Below, one piece after another: positions 36,750-45,483 of a DNA stretch of 64,000 nucleotides (position 1 is its first letter; the number at the start of each line of letters is the position of its first letter). The notes under the pieces are model-generated. The model did no database searches. It was not told the DNA's origin and was given only the letters and a program-made list of their open reading frames with translations. The DNA comes from Streptomyces sp. NRRL F-5126. GTDB taxonomy: Bacteria > Actinomycetota > Actinomycetes > Streptomycetales > Streptomycetaceae. Where the stretch lies: the NCBI RefSeq assembly GCF_000721265.1, contig NZ_JOFZ01000011.1, forward strand, positions 186,001 through 250,000. The letters are read 5' to 3'. Both the position numbers and the translations under genes were made by a program.

Positions 36750-37517
36750 ATGACGACTGCACCGGCACTGGCGGAACTGCGCGAGGTCTGCCAGCCGAAC
36801 GCGAAACTCGCGAGCCGCAACGGCGAGCACTGGGCCGGCCGCATGTACATGCGCACGCTGTCCCTGCACGCCACGCGGCAGCTGGTGCGCACGCGCGTCA
36901 CACCCAACGCCCTGACCTGGACGATGGTGGTCTGCGGAATCCTCGCGGGCGTCGCGCTGCTCATTCCCGGCCTGTGGGGCGCACTGCTCGCGGCCATCCT
37001 CTTCCAGCTGTTCCTGCTCTTCGACTGCGTGGACGGCGAAGTGGCGCGCTGGAAGGGCCAGAACAGCGCGGTCGGCATCTACGTCGACCGCCTGGGCGCC
37101 TACCTGGCGGACGCGGCGCTCCTGGTGGGCGCCGGATTCAGGGCCGCACGCGGCGGCTCGCTGCTGTGGGTGTCCGTCGGTCTTGCGGCGGCGCTCGGCA
37201 TCGTGCTGCTGAAGGCCTCGACGGACCTGGTGGACGTGGCGCGTGCGCGCCGCGGCCTCCCGGTGGCGAGCGAGGAGTCGACGGCGCCGCGCGCACAGTC
37301 CATCGCGTTCGCCCGCCGGATCGCCTCCGCGTTCAAGATCCACCGCATCACCAACGGCATCGAGGCGTCGCTGCTGCTGCTCGCGGTGGCGATCGTGGAC
37401 GCGGCGATCAACAGCACGGAGCCCACGCGCATAGCGGTCGCGGCGATCGCGGCGGTGAGCTGGGTGATGGTGGTGGCACACCTCGCGTCGATCATGAACT
37501 CGTCCCGCCTGCGCTGA
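36750..37517 (+). CDS. CDP-alcohol phosphatidyltransferase family protein, one active-site Asp replaced
   Basis: A 255-residue membrane enzyme expected to transfer a phospho-group from a CDP-alcohol to an acceptor alcohol. The signature begins D92CVDGEVAR100, giving the first two Asp, Gly, Ala and Arg, then G109IYVD113. The fourth Asp of the motif, expected at 117, is Ala (sequence DRLGAYLAD). About six membrane helices fill the protein. Homologues with this change exist, as I recall, so it may define a subfamily with another substrate or a lost activity. It follows the SsgA-like gene by 123 bases. Confidence 0.85.
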   Translation: MTTAPALAELREVCQPNAKLASRNGEHWAGRMYMRTLSLHATRQLVRTRVTPNALTWTMVVCGILAGVALLIPGLWGALLAAILFQLFLLFDCVDGEVARWKGQNSAVGIYVDRLGAYLADAALLVGAGFRAARGGSLLWVSVGLAAALGIVLLKASTDLVDVARARRGLPVASEESTAPRAQSIAFARRIASAFKIHRITNGIEASLLLLAVAIVDAAINSTEPTRIAVAAIAAVSWVMVVAHLASIMNSSRLR

Positions 37518-37542
37518 CGCCGCCCCCGCCGGGGCGGCCTCC

Positions 37543-37767
37543 TCACACGTCGTACCAGAAGGAGAAGCCGAGGGCGAGGGCCAGCAGCAGGCCGCACACG
37601 AGCATGGTCACGAGCGGACCCGTGGCCCATCCCGGTGGCTGTACGTGACGAGGCCCGGCCTCGGACATGCTGTCCTCGCCAGGGGGCGTCTCACCGGGCG
37701 GCACACCGACGGCGGGCGCGCGTACGGACGTGGTGCGCGGTTCTGGATACGGGTTCGAAGCAGTCAT
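37543..37767 (-). CDS. DUF6480-like small membrane protein
   Basis: A 74-residue protein starting MTASNPYPEPRTTS (ATG 37767). A Pro-rich head with GVPPGETPPGEDSMSEAGP precedes one C-terminal membrane segment (GPLVTMLVCGLLLALALGFSFW). This Pro-rich head plus single TM layout is a small Streptomyces family, DUF6480 from memory, of unknown function. It faces the CDP-alcohol transferase gene across 25 bases. Confidence 0.7.
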   Translation of the reverse strand: MTASNPYPEPRTTSVRAPAVGVPPGETPPGEDSMSEAGPRHVQPPGWATGPLVTMLVCGLLLALALGFSFWYDV

Positions 37768-37829
37768 GGCGGGCCGGGTACCCATCGCACGGTTTCCATC
37801 CCACCGCGCGGCCACGGCGCACTCAGCCT

Positions 37830-38153
37830 TCACAGGTAGATCTGCGCCGCGCAGTCCCGGCAGTGCGTCTTCCCGTCGCGCTGCCCGATGGCGCGGTGCG
37901 CGCAGTACTGACCGCCCGCGTCGGGACGCTCGTACGCGGGAAGCTCGGTGACGCACTCGGGCGCGGTGCACCACTCGCACCCGCCGCCCAGCGGCCGGAT
38001 GAACGCGAGCCGACGGCTGCGAGGCGGCCGGGCATCGGAATCGTCCCACTCACCCAGGAACATCAACTCCCCCACGCGCCCGGTCGCCTCGTCACGCACG
38101 ACGGGCCGGCTCACCGCCGCCGTACGTACACCTTCATCCTGACGTTTCGTCAT
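37830..38153 (-). CDS. Cys-rich small protein, probable zinc binding
   Basis: A 107-residue protein. The last half carries CEWCTAPECV, then YCAHR and HCRDCAAQIYL, that is two CxxC-like pairs plus extra Cys and His, a likely zinc ribbon. The N-terminal half is Arg/Asp-rich and probably flexible. ATG 38153 gives MTKRQDEGVRTAAV. It diverges from the HTH/DUF397 pair 170 bases away, an arrangement often seen with those genes in Streptomyces. No function is assigned. Confidence 0.65.
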   Translation of the reverse strand: MTKRQDEGVRTAAVSRPVVRDEATGRVGELMFLGEWDDSDARPPRSRRLAFIRPLGGGCEWCTAPECVTELPAYERPDAGGQYCAHRAIGQRDGKTHCRDCAAQIYL

Positions 38154-38322
38154 ATCTGGTGAATTCCCTTCCGCCCGGCGCTGGATGTAACTACCGTGCG
38201 TAGTGCGAGCGGTATCAGCATGTAGCCGAAACAGGTCTCAGAAGCCCACCGGAGACTGTGCTTCCGCCGCACCGCACGGGAAATTCCACACTTTCCACCG
38301 GACGGCGAGGGAGGCCGGCGCG

Positions 38323-39165
38323 ATGCCGCACAGGCGAGTGGTCACGGGCAGGAGCCAGCAGCCGCGTCAGCGGTTCGCGGAGGAGCTGAGGACGTTACGG
38401 GGGCGGCAGGGCGACAGCCTGCGCAGGCTCGGCGAGGTGCTGGGCTGGGACTGGTCGCTGTTCGGCAAGATGGAGAGCGGCGAGACGCTGGGCGGCCCTG
38501 AGGTGGTCGAGGCGCTCGACCAGCACTACGGAACACCGGGCTTCCTGCTGACGCTGTGGGAGCTGGCGATCGGCGACCCGACGCAGTTCAAGGAGCAGTA
38601 CCGGCGGTACATGACGCTGGAGGCGGAGGCGGTGAGCCTGTGGCACTACGCCCCTGGCGTCCTGCCGGGCCTGCTCCAAACCGCGGGGTACGCGACCGAG
38701 CTTCTGGCCAGCGGCGGAGCAGAGGGCGAGGACCTGGCACGCCAGGTCGAGGCGCGCACACGTCGGGCCGAGTTGCTGAAGGGCAAGCGCGCACCGCACT
38801 TCCGCACCATCCTGTCGGGGGCAGTCCTCCGGACCCGGTTGAAGGACGCCACCGAGCAGCGGATGCAGCTGGAGCATCTGTCACGGGCTGCGGAGCAGAC
38901 GAACGTGACGCTTCAGGTGGTCCCGGAGGAGGTGGGACTGCATGGCCTGCGCAACACGGCGGTGATGTTCCTGCGCATGGCCGACGGTGAGACCGTGGCG
39001 TACGTCGAAAACGACCACAGGGGCGAACTGGTCAGCGAATCGGCCGCTGTTGAGCGCCTGCAACGACGTTATGATGCCGTGCGTGACCTGGCGCTGTCTC
39101 CGACCGAGTCGGTGAAGCTCATAGTGCGGATGATGGAGGAAGAACCATGCGGTCCATCGACCTGA
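38323..39165 (+). CDS. Helix-turn-helix regulator, WhiJ-like, with a TTA codon
   Basis: A 280-residue DNA-binding protein. An XRE-type HTH at residues ~18-70 (RFAEELRTLRGRQGDSLRRL) is followed by a ligand-binding-like DUF5753 domain (YAPGVLPGLLQTAGYATELL; VVPEEVGLHGLRNTAVMFL). ATG 38323 follows GGGAGG. Codon 25 is TTA (38395-38397), rare in this genome type and translated only when the bldA leucyl-tRNA is present, so expression is probably developmentally gated. It overlaps the downstream DUF397 gene by 19 bases, the classic WhiJ/BldB-like pair. Confidence 0.85.
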   Translation: MPHRRVVTGRSQQPRQRFAEELRTLRGRQGDSLRRLGEVLGWDWSLFGKMESGETLGGPEVVEALDQHYGTPGFLLTLWELAIGDPTQFKEQYRRYMTLEAEAVSLWHYAPGVLPGLLQTAGYATELLASGGAEGEDLARQVEARTRRAELLKGKRAPHFRTILSGAVLRTRLKDATEQRMQLEHLSRAAEQTNVTLQVVPEEVGLHGLRNTAVMFLRMADGETVAYVENDHRGELVSESAAVERLQRRYDAVRDLALSPTESVKLIVRMMEEEPCGPST

Positions 39166-39359
39166 CCAGTGCTGCCTGGCGCAAGAGCTCGTACAGCAAC
39201 AGCGACGGCGGCGAGTGCGTCGAGATCGCGACCAACCTCCCCGCCGTCCTCCCCGTCCGCGACAGCAAGAACCCCCACGGCCCGGCGCTCCTTCTCCCCC
39301 GGCGTGCCTGGACGGCGTTCGTCACCGCGCTCAAGGGGGACGCGCCCGCCTCCGTCTGA
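39147..39359 (+). CDS. DUF397 small protein, BldB/WhiJ-partner family
   Basis: A 70-residue protein with the DUF397 pattern: SAAWRKSSYSNSDGGECVEIA at the start, AVLPVRDSKNPHGPAL in the middle and a WTAFVTALK end. It starts inside the upstream HTH gene. Such small proteins are paired with WhiJ-type regulators in Streptomyces and are thought to modulate them or act like an antitoxin-style partner. The pairing supports the same here. Confidence 0.88.
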   Translation: MRSIDLTSAAWRKSSYSNSDGGECVEIATNLPAVLPVRDSKNPHGPALLLPRRAWTAFVTALKGDAPASV

Positions 39360-39383
39360 ACTCCGCCTCAGGCGTCGCCGGTG

Positions 39384-39417
39384 GCCCCGCCGGGGATCCA
39401 AGGATCCCCGGCGGGGC
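39384..39417. terminator. Perfect hairpin between DUF397 and cyclophilin genes
   Basis: GCCCCGCCGGGGATCC is followed after AA by its exact reverse complement, giving a 16-bp stem. It lies 24 bases after the DUF397 stop and 50 bases beyond the cyclophilin stop, and can serve both. Confidence 0.85.
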
Positions 39418-39467
39418 TGTCATCACGGCGTCATACCGGGAGGCCGGGGACCTTTCGAGCTGACCTG

Positions 39468-39983
39468 TCAGAGCTGTCCGCAGGCACTGATCACCACGTC
39501 CTTGGTGGTCTTGCCGTTCTGCGAGCCGACCGACTCGATGGTCTTGACCAGCTCCATGTTGTCGATGACCTTGCCGAACACGACGTGCTTGCCGTCCAGC
39601 CATGGCGTCGGCACGGTGCAGATGAAGAACTGGGAGCCGTTGGTGTTCCGGCCGGCGTTGGCCATCGACAGGATGCCCGGCACGTCGTGCTTGAGGTCGA
39701 AGTTCTCGTCTGCGAACTTCCCCCCGTAGATGCTCTCGCCGCCCGTGCCATCGCCCCGGGTGAAGTCCCCGCCCTGGCACATGAACTGGGGAATAACCCG
39801 ATGGAACTTACTCCCCTCGAAATGGAGGGGCTTGCCGGACTTCCCGACGCCCCTCTCGCCGGTGCAGAGGGCGCGGAAGTTCTCCGCCGTCTTGGGTACT
39901 ACGTCGGCGAACAGCTCGAACGTGATCCGGCCTGCGGCCACATCGCCTACGGTCATGTCGAAGTAAACACGGGGATTCATCAT
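39468..39983 (-). CDS. Cyclophilin-type peptidyl-prolyl cis-trans isomerase
   Basis: A 171-residue cytosolic cyclophilin, catalysing X-Pro bond rotation. It has the eukaryote-like pattern: [20 protein letters not shown], then [16 protein letters not shown] (catalytic Arg and Phe/Met/Gln), [14 protein letters not shown] and [15 protein letters not shown]. There is no signal peptide. The start is one of two adjacent ATGs (39983/39980); neither has an obvious ribosome-binding site. It is transcribed after a GNAT gene, with 62 bases between. Confidence 0.93.
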   Translation of the reverse strand: MMNPRVYFDMTVGDVAAGRITFELFADVVPKTAENFRALCTGERGVGKSGKPLHFEGSKFHRVIPQFMCQGGDFTRGDGTGGESIYGGKFADENFDLKHDVPGILSMANAGRNTNGSQFFICTVPTPWLDGKHVVFGKVIDNMELVKTIESVGSQNGKTTKDVVISACGQL

Positions 39984-40045
39984 GCGCGGAATTGTGCCAC
40001 CCCGATGGAGCAATGATCGTCTCGACACCCCGCCTCCGCCTGAGC

Positions 40046-40831
40046 TCAGGGCGACCAGACGTACGGGGTCGTCGTGGTGACCGCGTGCAGGCCGAGGCGG
40101 GTGAGGATCGGGGCGCTGTCGGCCGAGGCGTCGACGTAGACGTAGGGGACGTCGCGGGCAGCGGCGAGCCGGGCCCGGTGGGCGACCATCGCCCGGTAAA
40201 TGCCCCGCCCGCGCCACTGCTTGAGCGTTGAGCCGCCCCAGAGGCCGGCGAAGTCGACGCCGTCCTTGAACACCAGCCATGCCGCGCAGACGACTTCGGC
40301 GTGCGCCTCGGCGACAAGGACGATGGTGTTCTCCGGGGCGTCCTCGACCCGGGCGGCGAGGTCGTCGGCCAGCCAGCTCCAGTCCTCGCCCCAGACGGCG
40401 CCCTCCATGGCGGCGATCCGCTGGAAGTCGGATCCTGCGGTGACGCGGCGGAGGGTCACACCGTCGGGCAGCACAGGATCGGCGGCCAGGTCCGCACACC
40501 GCCCGATGAGCACGGTCTCGCTGTCCTCGGGGACGAACCCGGCCGCGGTGAGCCGGTCCTCGATGTCGGCCGGGAGATCGTGAGCGCGCGTCTTCCACTC
40601 GACCGCCTCGCCACGGGCAGCATAGAAGTCACGCTGCCGGGCGATGAGCGTGTCCAGCTCGTCTCCGTACACACCGAGGTCACGCGGGCCCGTGACGAAA
40701 CCACGGTGCCAGCCGATGACACGAGTCAGCGGTCCGTCCTTCTCGATGCGGGCGCTTCCGCCGGGCGGGGTAACACCTCGCAGTTGCGCGTCGTACGCGG
40801 CGCGGAGTTCCTCGATCAGAGTGTCCTTCAC
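40046..40831 (-). CDS. GNAT family N-acetyltransferase
   Basis: A 261-residue protein with the acetyl-CoA site ([17 protein letters not shown], the R/Q-x-x-G-x-G/A loop) near residue 210 of the C-terminal GNAT fold. The first ~110 residues form an additional domain, so this is a two-domain acetyltransferase. Later strand [19 protein letters not shown] fits the family end. The acceptor is unknown. It may be co-transcribed with the cyclophilin gene. Confidence 0.85.
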   Translation of the reverse strand: MKDTLIEELRAAYDAQLRGVTPPGGSARIEKDGPLTRVIGWHRGFVTGPRDLGVYGDELDTLIARQRDFYAARGEAVEWKTRAHDLPADIEDRLTAAGFVPEDSETVLIGRCADLAADPVLPDGVTLRRVTAGSDFQRIAAMEGAVWGEDWSWLADDLAARVEDAPENTIVLVAEAHAEVVCAAWLVFKDGVDFAGLWGGSTLKQWRGRGIYRAMVAHRARLAAARDVPYVYVDASADSAPILTRLGLHAVTTTTPYVWSP

Positions 40832-40914
40832 GCCAACACCGTACGAACCTGGTCAACCGATTTAGTAGCTCCCCATTTTTGGGCCCGGGGACACGAGCCG
40901 GGCCGTAGCGGCAG

Positions 40915-40943
40915 TGCCGGATGGAGGGCCACACCATCCGGCA
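40915..40943 (-). terminator. Inverted repeat after the aldo/keto reductase gene
   Basis: TGCCGGATGG and CCATCCGGCA form a perfect 10-bp stem with a 9-base loop, 18 bases past the reductase stop on its strand. The same bases, read rightwards, spell a MerR-like peptide, reported separately. Confidence 0.6.
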
Positions 40944-40960
40944 CTACGAGTCCGCAGGTA

Positions 40961-42025
40961 TCAGCGGCGAGTGTCGATCTTCATGTCACCCGCGGTCACC
41001 TTGCGAATGTGGTCACTGGCGAGTGCGTCGTGCGGGAAGCCGAGTGCGATCGCGCTGGCCTCGTCGAGGCGGGCCAACTGGGCGGCGGTGAAGTCGACCT
41101 CCAGTGCGCCCAGGTTGTCCTCCAGCTGAGCGGGTGTACGGGCGCCGATGATCGGTGCTGCCACGTCCGGGTTCTGCAGCGTCCAGGCCAGTCCGACCTG
41201 GGCGGGCGTGCGGCCCAGCTCCTTGGCGACGTCCTTCACGACATCAGCGATGGTCAGGTTGTGTTCGGTGACCATGCCCATGGCGGCATTGAAGCTCTTG
41301 CGGGTGGACTCGGCGGATGCGGTCGTTGTCCCGGTCAGGTCACCGCTGCTGTACTTGCCCGTGAGTACCCCGCCGGCCAAGGGCGAGTACGGGACGACGC
41401 CCAGCCCCATCTCGTGTGCCATGGGGATCAGGTCACGTTCACCAGTACGCTCGATCAGGCTGTACTCGATCTCCAGAGCGACCAGCGGCGACCATCCGCG
41501 CAGGTCGGCGATCGCCTGCATCCGCGACACCTGCCACGCCGGGACGTTGGACATCGCCACGTACAGGACCTTGCCCTGCCTGACCAGGTCGTCCATGGCG
41601 CGCAGGATCTCCTCGACCGGGGTCGTGAAATCCCACACGTGCAGGTAGAGCAGATCGATGTAGTCCGTGTTCAGCCGGCGCAGACTGGCTTCCACCGAAG
41701 CGAACAGACTCTTGCGGTGAGGGCCCCCGGAATTCGGGTCGCCGGGCCGGCGCAGCGTCGTGTATTTGGTCGCCAGCACCAGGCTTTCGCGGTTTTCACG
41801 GGTGAACTCACCCAGCAGGCGCTCGGAGCTGCCCTCGGTGTAGGTGTTGGCGGTGTCGATGAAGTTGCCGCCATGCTCGACGTAGCGGTCGAACAGTTTG
41901 TGCGCCTCGTCCTCCTCGGCGCCCCAGCCCCACTCGGTGCCGAAGGTCGCCGTGCCCAGCGCCAGGGGTGAGACGCGCAGTCCGGAGCGGCCCAGCAGCC
42001 GGTAAGTATCGAGGGTGAGCGACAT
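40961..42025 (-). CDS. Aldo/keto reductase
   Basis: A 354-residue NADPH-dependent oxidoreductase of the AKR superfamily. Family blocks are GLRVSPLALGTATFG, FIDTANTYTEGSSERLLGEF (catalytic Asp and Tyr), LVLATKYT (Lys) and IDLLYLHVWD (His). The C-terminal nucleotide-binding part has PIIGARTPAQLEDNL. Two ATGs in tandem lie at 42028 and 42025; an AGGAGGA ends just before them and favours 42025. The divergent HTH gene 118 bases away probably regulates it, a common arrangement. Confidence 0.9.
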   Translation of the reverse strand: MSLTLDTYRLLGRSGLRVSPLALGTATFGTEWGWGAEEDEAHKLFDRYVEHGGNFIDTANTYTEGSSERLLGEFTRENRESLVLATKYTTLRRPGDPNSGGPHRKSLFASVEASLRRLNTDYIDLLYLHVWDFTTPVEEILRAMDDLVRQGKVLYVAMSNVPAWQVSRMQAIADLRGWSPLVALEIEYSLIERTGERDLIPMAHEMGLGVVPYSPLAGGVLTGKYSSGDLTGTTTASAESTRKSFNAAMGMVTEHNLTIADVVKDVAKELGRTPAQVGLAWTLQNPDVAAPIIGARTPAQLEDNLGALEVDFTAAQLARLDEASAIALGFPHDALASDHIRKVTAGDMKIDTRR

Positions 42026-42142
42026 CATGTCCTCCTGAGCTCGTGATTCGTGCCGAGAAACAAGCCTGCGACCGCCGCGTGCCCGGGGTAAGGGAGGAGG
42101 TTTCCTGGGAACAGCTGTCCTACCCTGCCCGTTGCATCCGGT

Positions 42143-42976
42143 ATGACGTCCCACGCCGTGAACGCAACAGAGGAACTGGCAGCTTTCCTGCGAGCCAGGC
42201 GCGAACGGCTGGACCCGCTCGCCCTGGGCCTGCCGTTGCGGCGGCAGGCACGGCGGACTCCGGGACTGCGCCGCGAAGAGGTCGCCGAACTGGCCGGGGT
42301 CAGCGTCGACTACATCGTCCGGCTTGAACAGGGCCGCGGGCTGCGGCCCTCAGCCGATGTGGTCGAGGGGCTGGCCCGAGCGCTGCGCCTGGCCCCCGCC
42401 GAACGCGCCTATCTCTTCGACCTGGCCCAACAGCGTCCCCGCAACGCCGACAAGCCCGCCACCACTCCGGCGCCGCCGCTGGCCCAGCTGGTCACCGACC
42501 TGTCGCCGCTGCCGGCCATGCTGATGAACCACCGCTACGACATCCTGGCCTGGAACCGAGAGATGACGGGGCTGCTGTTGAATTTCGACACCCTGCCCGC
42601 GGCGCGGCGCAATGCGATGTGGCTGTGTCTGATGCACCCGGACATGCGCGAGTTCTACGTCGACCGGGAGCGCGTCGTGCGCGAGGGGATCGCCCACCTG
42701 CGCGCCGCATGGGCCGCGCATCCGGAGGATCGAGAGTTGACCGACCTCATTGCCGAGTTCATCGCCCGTGACGAGGATTTCGCACGATGGTGGGCTGAGC
42801 AGGACATCAATGTCAACGGACGCGGGAAGAAAATGATGCGCCATCCCGACGTCGGTCTGATCACGGTGAATTTCGAGGTGCTCATGCCGCTCCAGGACCC
42901 GGATCAGCGATTGCTGATCTTCCGTGCGGCAGACGACAGGAGCCGGTCGGCGTTGGACCGGTTGCGCACACGCTGA
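42143..42976 (+). CDS. Helix-turn-helix regulator, MmyB-type
   Basis: A 277-residue regulator. An XRE HTH at residues ~12-70 (RTPGLRREEVAELAGVSVDYIVRLEQGR) is followed by a PAS-like MmyB ligand domain (MLMNHRYDILAWNREMTGLL; MRHPDVGLITVNFEVLMPL). In Streptomyces these proteins often sit divergent from a reductase and sense a small molecule, as here with the aldo/keto reductase. The ATG at 42143 gives MTSHAVNATEELAAFL; no strong ribosome-binding site is visible, so a nearby alternative is possible. Confidence 0.85.
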   Translation: MTSHAVNATEELAAFLRARRERLDPLALGLPLRRQARRTPGLRREEVAELAGVSVDYIVRLEQGRGLRPSADVVEGLARALRLAPAERAYLFDLAQQRPRNADKPATTPAPPLAQLVTDLSPLPAMLMNHRYDILAWNREMTGLLLNFDTLPAARRNAMWLCLMHPDMREFYVDRERVVREGIAHLRAAWAAHPEDRELTDLIAEFIARDEDFARWWAEQDINVNGRGKKMMRHPDVGLITVNFEVLMPLQDPDQRLLIFRAADDRSRSALDRLRTR

Positions 42977-43097
42977 CAGGTCGACCGGAGCGTCGCCCGG
43001 CCGGGGCGCCGCGCACAGCGACGAGCCGTCGTCGGTGGCACAGCGGTCGGTGCTGGTGCCACCGACGGTCGCAGGGTCCGGCCCGTCCCACGCCCGG

Positions 43098-43796
43098 CTA
43101 CACCGTCAGGCGGCGGATCGTGGCGAAGCCGCCGGCGAACATGATCGCGACCAGGATCGCCAGGACGCCGGTGGCTCCGGCGACCGTGATCGTCGTGAAG
43201 AAGTGGACGATGCTCGTCCAGCCGTGCACCCATGTCGCGATGACCGCGGCGAGGGCCAGCGCCGTGAGCTGCACGCCGCCGAAGATCGTGGTGCCGGTCA
43301 TCCCGGCGCGGCGGTGGACCAGGCCGTGCCACATCCCGTACACGAACAGCAGGGCGAACGCGGTCGTCGCCGTGAGCCACGACATGTACCAGGGGCCCGC
43401 GAGGACGTAGGGGACGCGGAAGAAGGCCATGTGCAGGCCCCATCCGCCGGTCGCGCGCTCGACGGCCTGGCCGAGCGTCACCACGAGGCCGAAGCACGCG
43501 GCCATGGCGAGGGCCAGCCCGCCGGCGCCGAGGTAGTAGGTGCGGCGGCTCACCCCGAGGGTGAGGGCGAACGGCAGCGCGCGGGCGACGGTCTGCACGC
43601 CCGCGGAGAACACGACGATGAAGACCGCGGCGAGTCCGCCGACCCAGCGTTGGCCGGTGTCACCCGCCGGTGTGAGTCGCAGGATCACCACGTCGATCGC
43701 GAAGCCGAAGGCCCCCCAGGCCCACGGCATGACGACGTAGGTGACGCGGTCGAGCAGCAGGTAGCGGGCGACGGTGACGAGCGCGGTCGGGCGCAT
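43098..43796 (-). CDS. ABC transporter permease (GntR-linked cassette)
   Basis: A 232-residue membrane protein with about six hydrophobic helices (for example PWAWGAFGFAIDVVILRL and FVYGMWHGLVHRRAG). ATG 43796 overlaps the ATPase stop by one base. It is the third gene of a GntR-ATPase-permease cassette. Part of its sequence is closely matched by a 61-base scrap at 51549-51609. Substrate unknown; such cassettes respond to cell-envelope stress in several Gram-positives. Confidence 0.85.
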   Translation of the reverse strand: MRPTALVTVARYLLLDRVTYVVMPWAWGAFGFAIDVVILRLTPAGDTGQRWVGGLAAVFIVVFSAGVQTVARALPFALTLGVSRRTYYLGAGGLALAMAACFGLVVTLGQAVERATGGWGLHMAFFRVPYVLAGPWYMSWLTATTAFALLFVYGMWHGLVHRRAGMTGTTIFGGVQLTALALAAVIATWVHGWTSIVHFFTTITVAGATGVLAILVAIMFAGGFATIRRLTV

Positions 43797-44716
43797 CAGG
43801 ATGCCTTCGCTGTCGTGGGGCGGGTGGACGGGCCGTGGTGGCCGGGCGCGTCGTGGTGTTCGGCGGCGTGGACCGCCAACTGCTGGAGCGTGAGCCCTTC
43901 GAGGCGCAGGCGCAGGTGGCCGGCGAGTTCACGGTCGCGTTCGTCGAGCCGGCCGGCCATCACCGCCCTGGCCTGGCCGCCCATGGTGTGCAGGCTCAGC
44001 GTCGTGCGCCCGGCGACGAACCGCTGCACGCCGTGGGACGGCCCTGTGACGGTCGTGGCGGTGCCGCGCAGGTCGTCGGTGGGCGCGTCGAGGACGAGAC
44101 GGCCGCGGTCGAGAACCAGGACGCGGTCGAGGAGTTCGGCGGCCTCGTCGATGAGGTGGGTCGAGAGCACGATGCACCGCGGGTGGGCGGTGTAGTCGGC
44201 CAGCAGCTGGTCGTAGAAGAGGGTGCGGGCGACCGCGTCGAGGCCGGCGTACGGCTCGTCGAACAGGGTGAGTTCGGCGCGTGCGGCAAGGCCGATGGTG
44301 ATGCCGAGCGCGGTGCGCATGCCGCGCGACAGCTTCTTGATGGGCCGTGCCTGCGGCAGTTCGTACGCGTCGAGCAGTGTGTCCGCCATGCGCGGATCCC
44401 AGTTCGGGTGGACCAGCGAGGCGGCCCTGATCGCGTGCCGCACCCGCAGGTCGGGGTAGGCCTGGTCCTCGCGTACGAGGAGCATGCGGCGCAGTACCGC
44501 GTCGTTCTCCAACGGCGTGGACCCGAACACGTGCACGCGCCCGGTGGTGGCGAACTCCTGGCCGGCCAGGATCCGCATCAGTGTGGTCTTGCCCGCGCCG
44601 TTGCGGCCCACGAGGCCGGTGATGCTCGGCGTGCCGATGTCGAACGTGACGTCGGCCAGCGCCTGGTGGTCACGGTAGCGGCGGCCGAGTCCGGCCACCG
44701 AGATCGCCGGTGTCAT
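43796..44716 (-). CDS. ABC transporter ATP-binding protein (GntR-linked)
   Basis: A 306-residue ATPase. Walker A is GRNGAGKTTL, signature LSRGMRTALG (unusual LSRGM in place of LSGGQ), Walker B LTLFDEPYAGLD, and H-loop VLSTHLIDEAAEL. It overlaps the GntR gene end by 4 bases (ATGA) and the permease start by 1, so all three are coupled. The regulator's own gene comes first in the operon. Confidence 0.9.
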   Translation of the reverse strand: MTPAISVAGLGRRYRDHQALADVTFDIGTPSITGLVGRNGAGKTTLMRILAGQEFATTGRVHVFGSTPLENDAVLRRMLLVREDQAYPDLRVRHAIRAASLVHPNWDPRMADTLLDAYELPQARPIKKLSRGMRTALGITIGLAARAELTLFDEPYAGLDAVARTLFYDQLLADYTAHPRCIVLSTHLIDEAAELLDRVLVLDRGRLVLDAPTDDLRGTATTVTGPSHGVQRFVAGRTTLSLHTMGGQARAVMAGRLDERDRELAGHLRLRLEGLTLQQLAVHAAEHHDAPGHHGPSTRPTTAKAS

Positions 44717-45108
44717 GCCGCTCCTCCTCCCACCGTCAGCTCCACCGAGGCGAGTTCGTCGCGCACCAGCCCGAGCAGCTCGTCGAGGTCGATGCCGAGG
44801 CGTGCGGCCTCCGCCGTCAACGGCCGTACGTAGCGCTCGGCGAAGCGCTGCCGCCGTGCGCGCAGCAGCCGCTCGCGCGCGCCCTTGGCGACGAACATGC
44901 CGACGCCCCGCCGCTTCTCCACCAGGCCGTCCTCGGAGAGGGCGGTGAGGCTGCGGGCCGCCGTGGCCGGGTTGACCCGGTAGAACGACGCGAGTTCGTT
45001 GCTCGACGCGACGCGCTCGCCCTCGCCCACGGTGCCGTCGGCGATCTGGTTCGCCAGCTCTGCGGCGATCTGGGCGAAGATCGGCCCGCCGTCCTCAGGG
45101 AGTGACAT
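44713..45108 (-). CDS. GntR-family regulator, YtrA type
   Basis: A 131-residue regulator of the YtrA subfamily: a short protein with winged helix (PIFAQIAAELANQIADGTVGEG; FYRVNPATAARSLTALSEDGLVEKRRGVGMFV) and only a short C-terminal dimerisation helix. ATG 45108 is preceded by GGAGGAACC. It is expected to repress its own operon, which encodes the ABC transporter. The likely operator lies in the adjacent 45109-45160 region, where TTGGTTACCCACTC is found. Confidence 0.88.
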   Translation of the reverse strand: MSLPEDGGPIFAQIAAELANQIADGTVGEGERVASSNELASFYRVNPATAARSLTALSEDGLVEKRRGVGMFVAKGARERLLRARRQRFAERYVRPLTAEAARLGIDLDELLGLVRDELASVELTVGGGAA

Positions 45109-45483
45109 GGTTCCTCCGTTGCTTACTTGGTTACCCACTCTACTGATGAACTAGGAGGGCGGGCAAGGGCGCGGGACGGCGCGGCGGCAGGACGGATCCT
45201 GGCCACCCGGATGACCTTGCCAACAGCGGCACGAGCGGAGCGGCGGCCCGCATCGCCGCGCCCGGCCACCGTCCCCGACCAGGCCGCGGCGTTTGTCGAT
45301 CTCGCGGCCCGGTACGGTGCAATAACCGGATTACAACCCTCCAGCTCCGGCGACAATGACCGGTTAGAATTCTTGCCACGCCGGATTTCGCCTGGATACG
45401 CTGCACCTCGCCTGCCGCTCGAACGGGAAATGATTCTCGAAGTGACGCAACAGGCATTTCATCAATGGGGAGGGGTGATCCGC
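45109..45483. other. Upstream region of the GntR and peptide-biosynthesis operons
   Basis: The region is 375 bases between divergent units. Near 45115-45155 it holds the GntR operon promoter (minus-strand TAGAGT could be a -10). Near 45330-45400 the sequence is relatively AT-rich (GGTTAGAATTCTTGCC), probably the promoter of the rightward peptide operon. A longer frame in step with the 16-residue peptide runs through the region but has no coding character or ribosome-binding site. Confidence 0.5.

Noticed and set aside
45127..45483. A longer precursor protein in frame with the 16-residue peptide
   Set aside because: There is no good ribosome-binding site at earlier ATG/GTG codons, and the residues lack coding character; the strong site sits directly before 45484.
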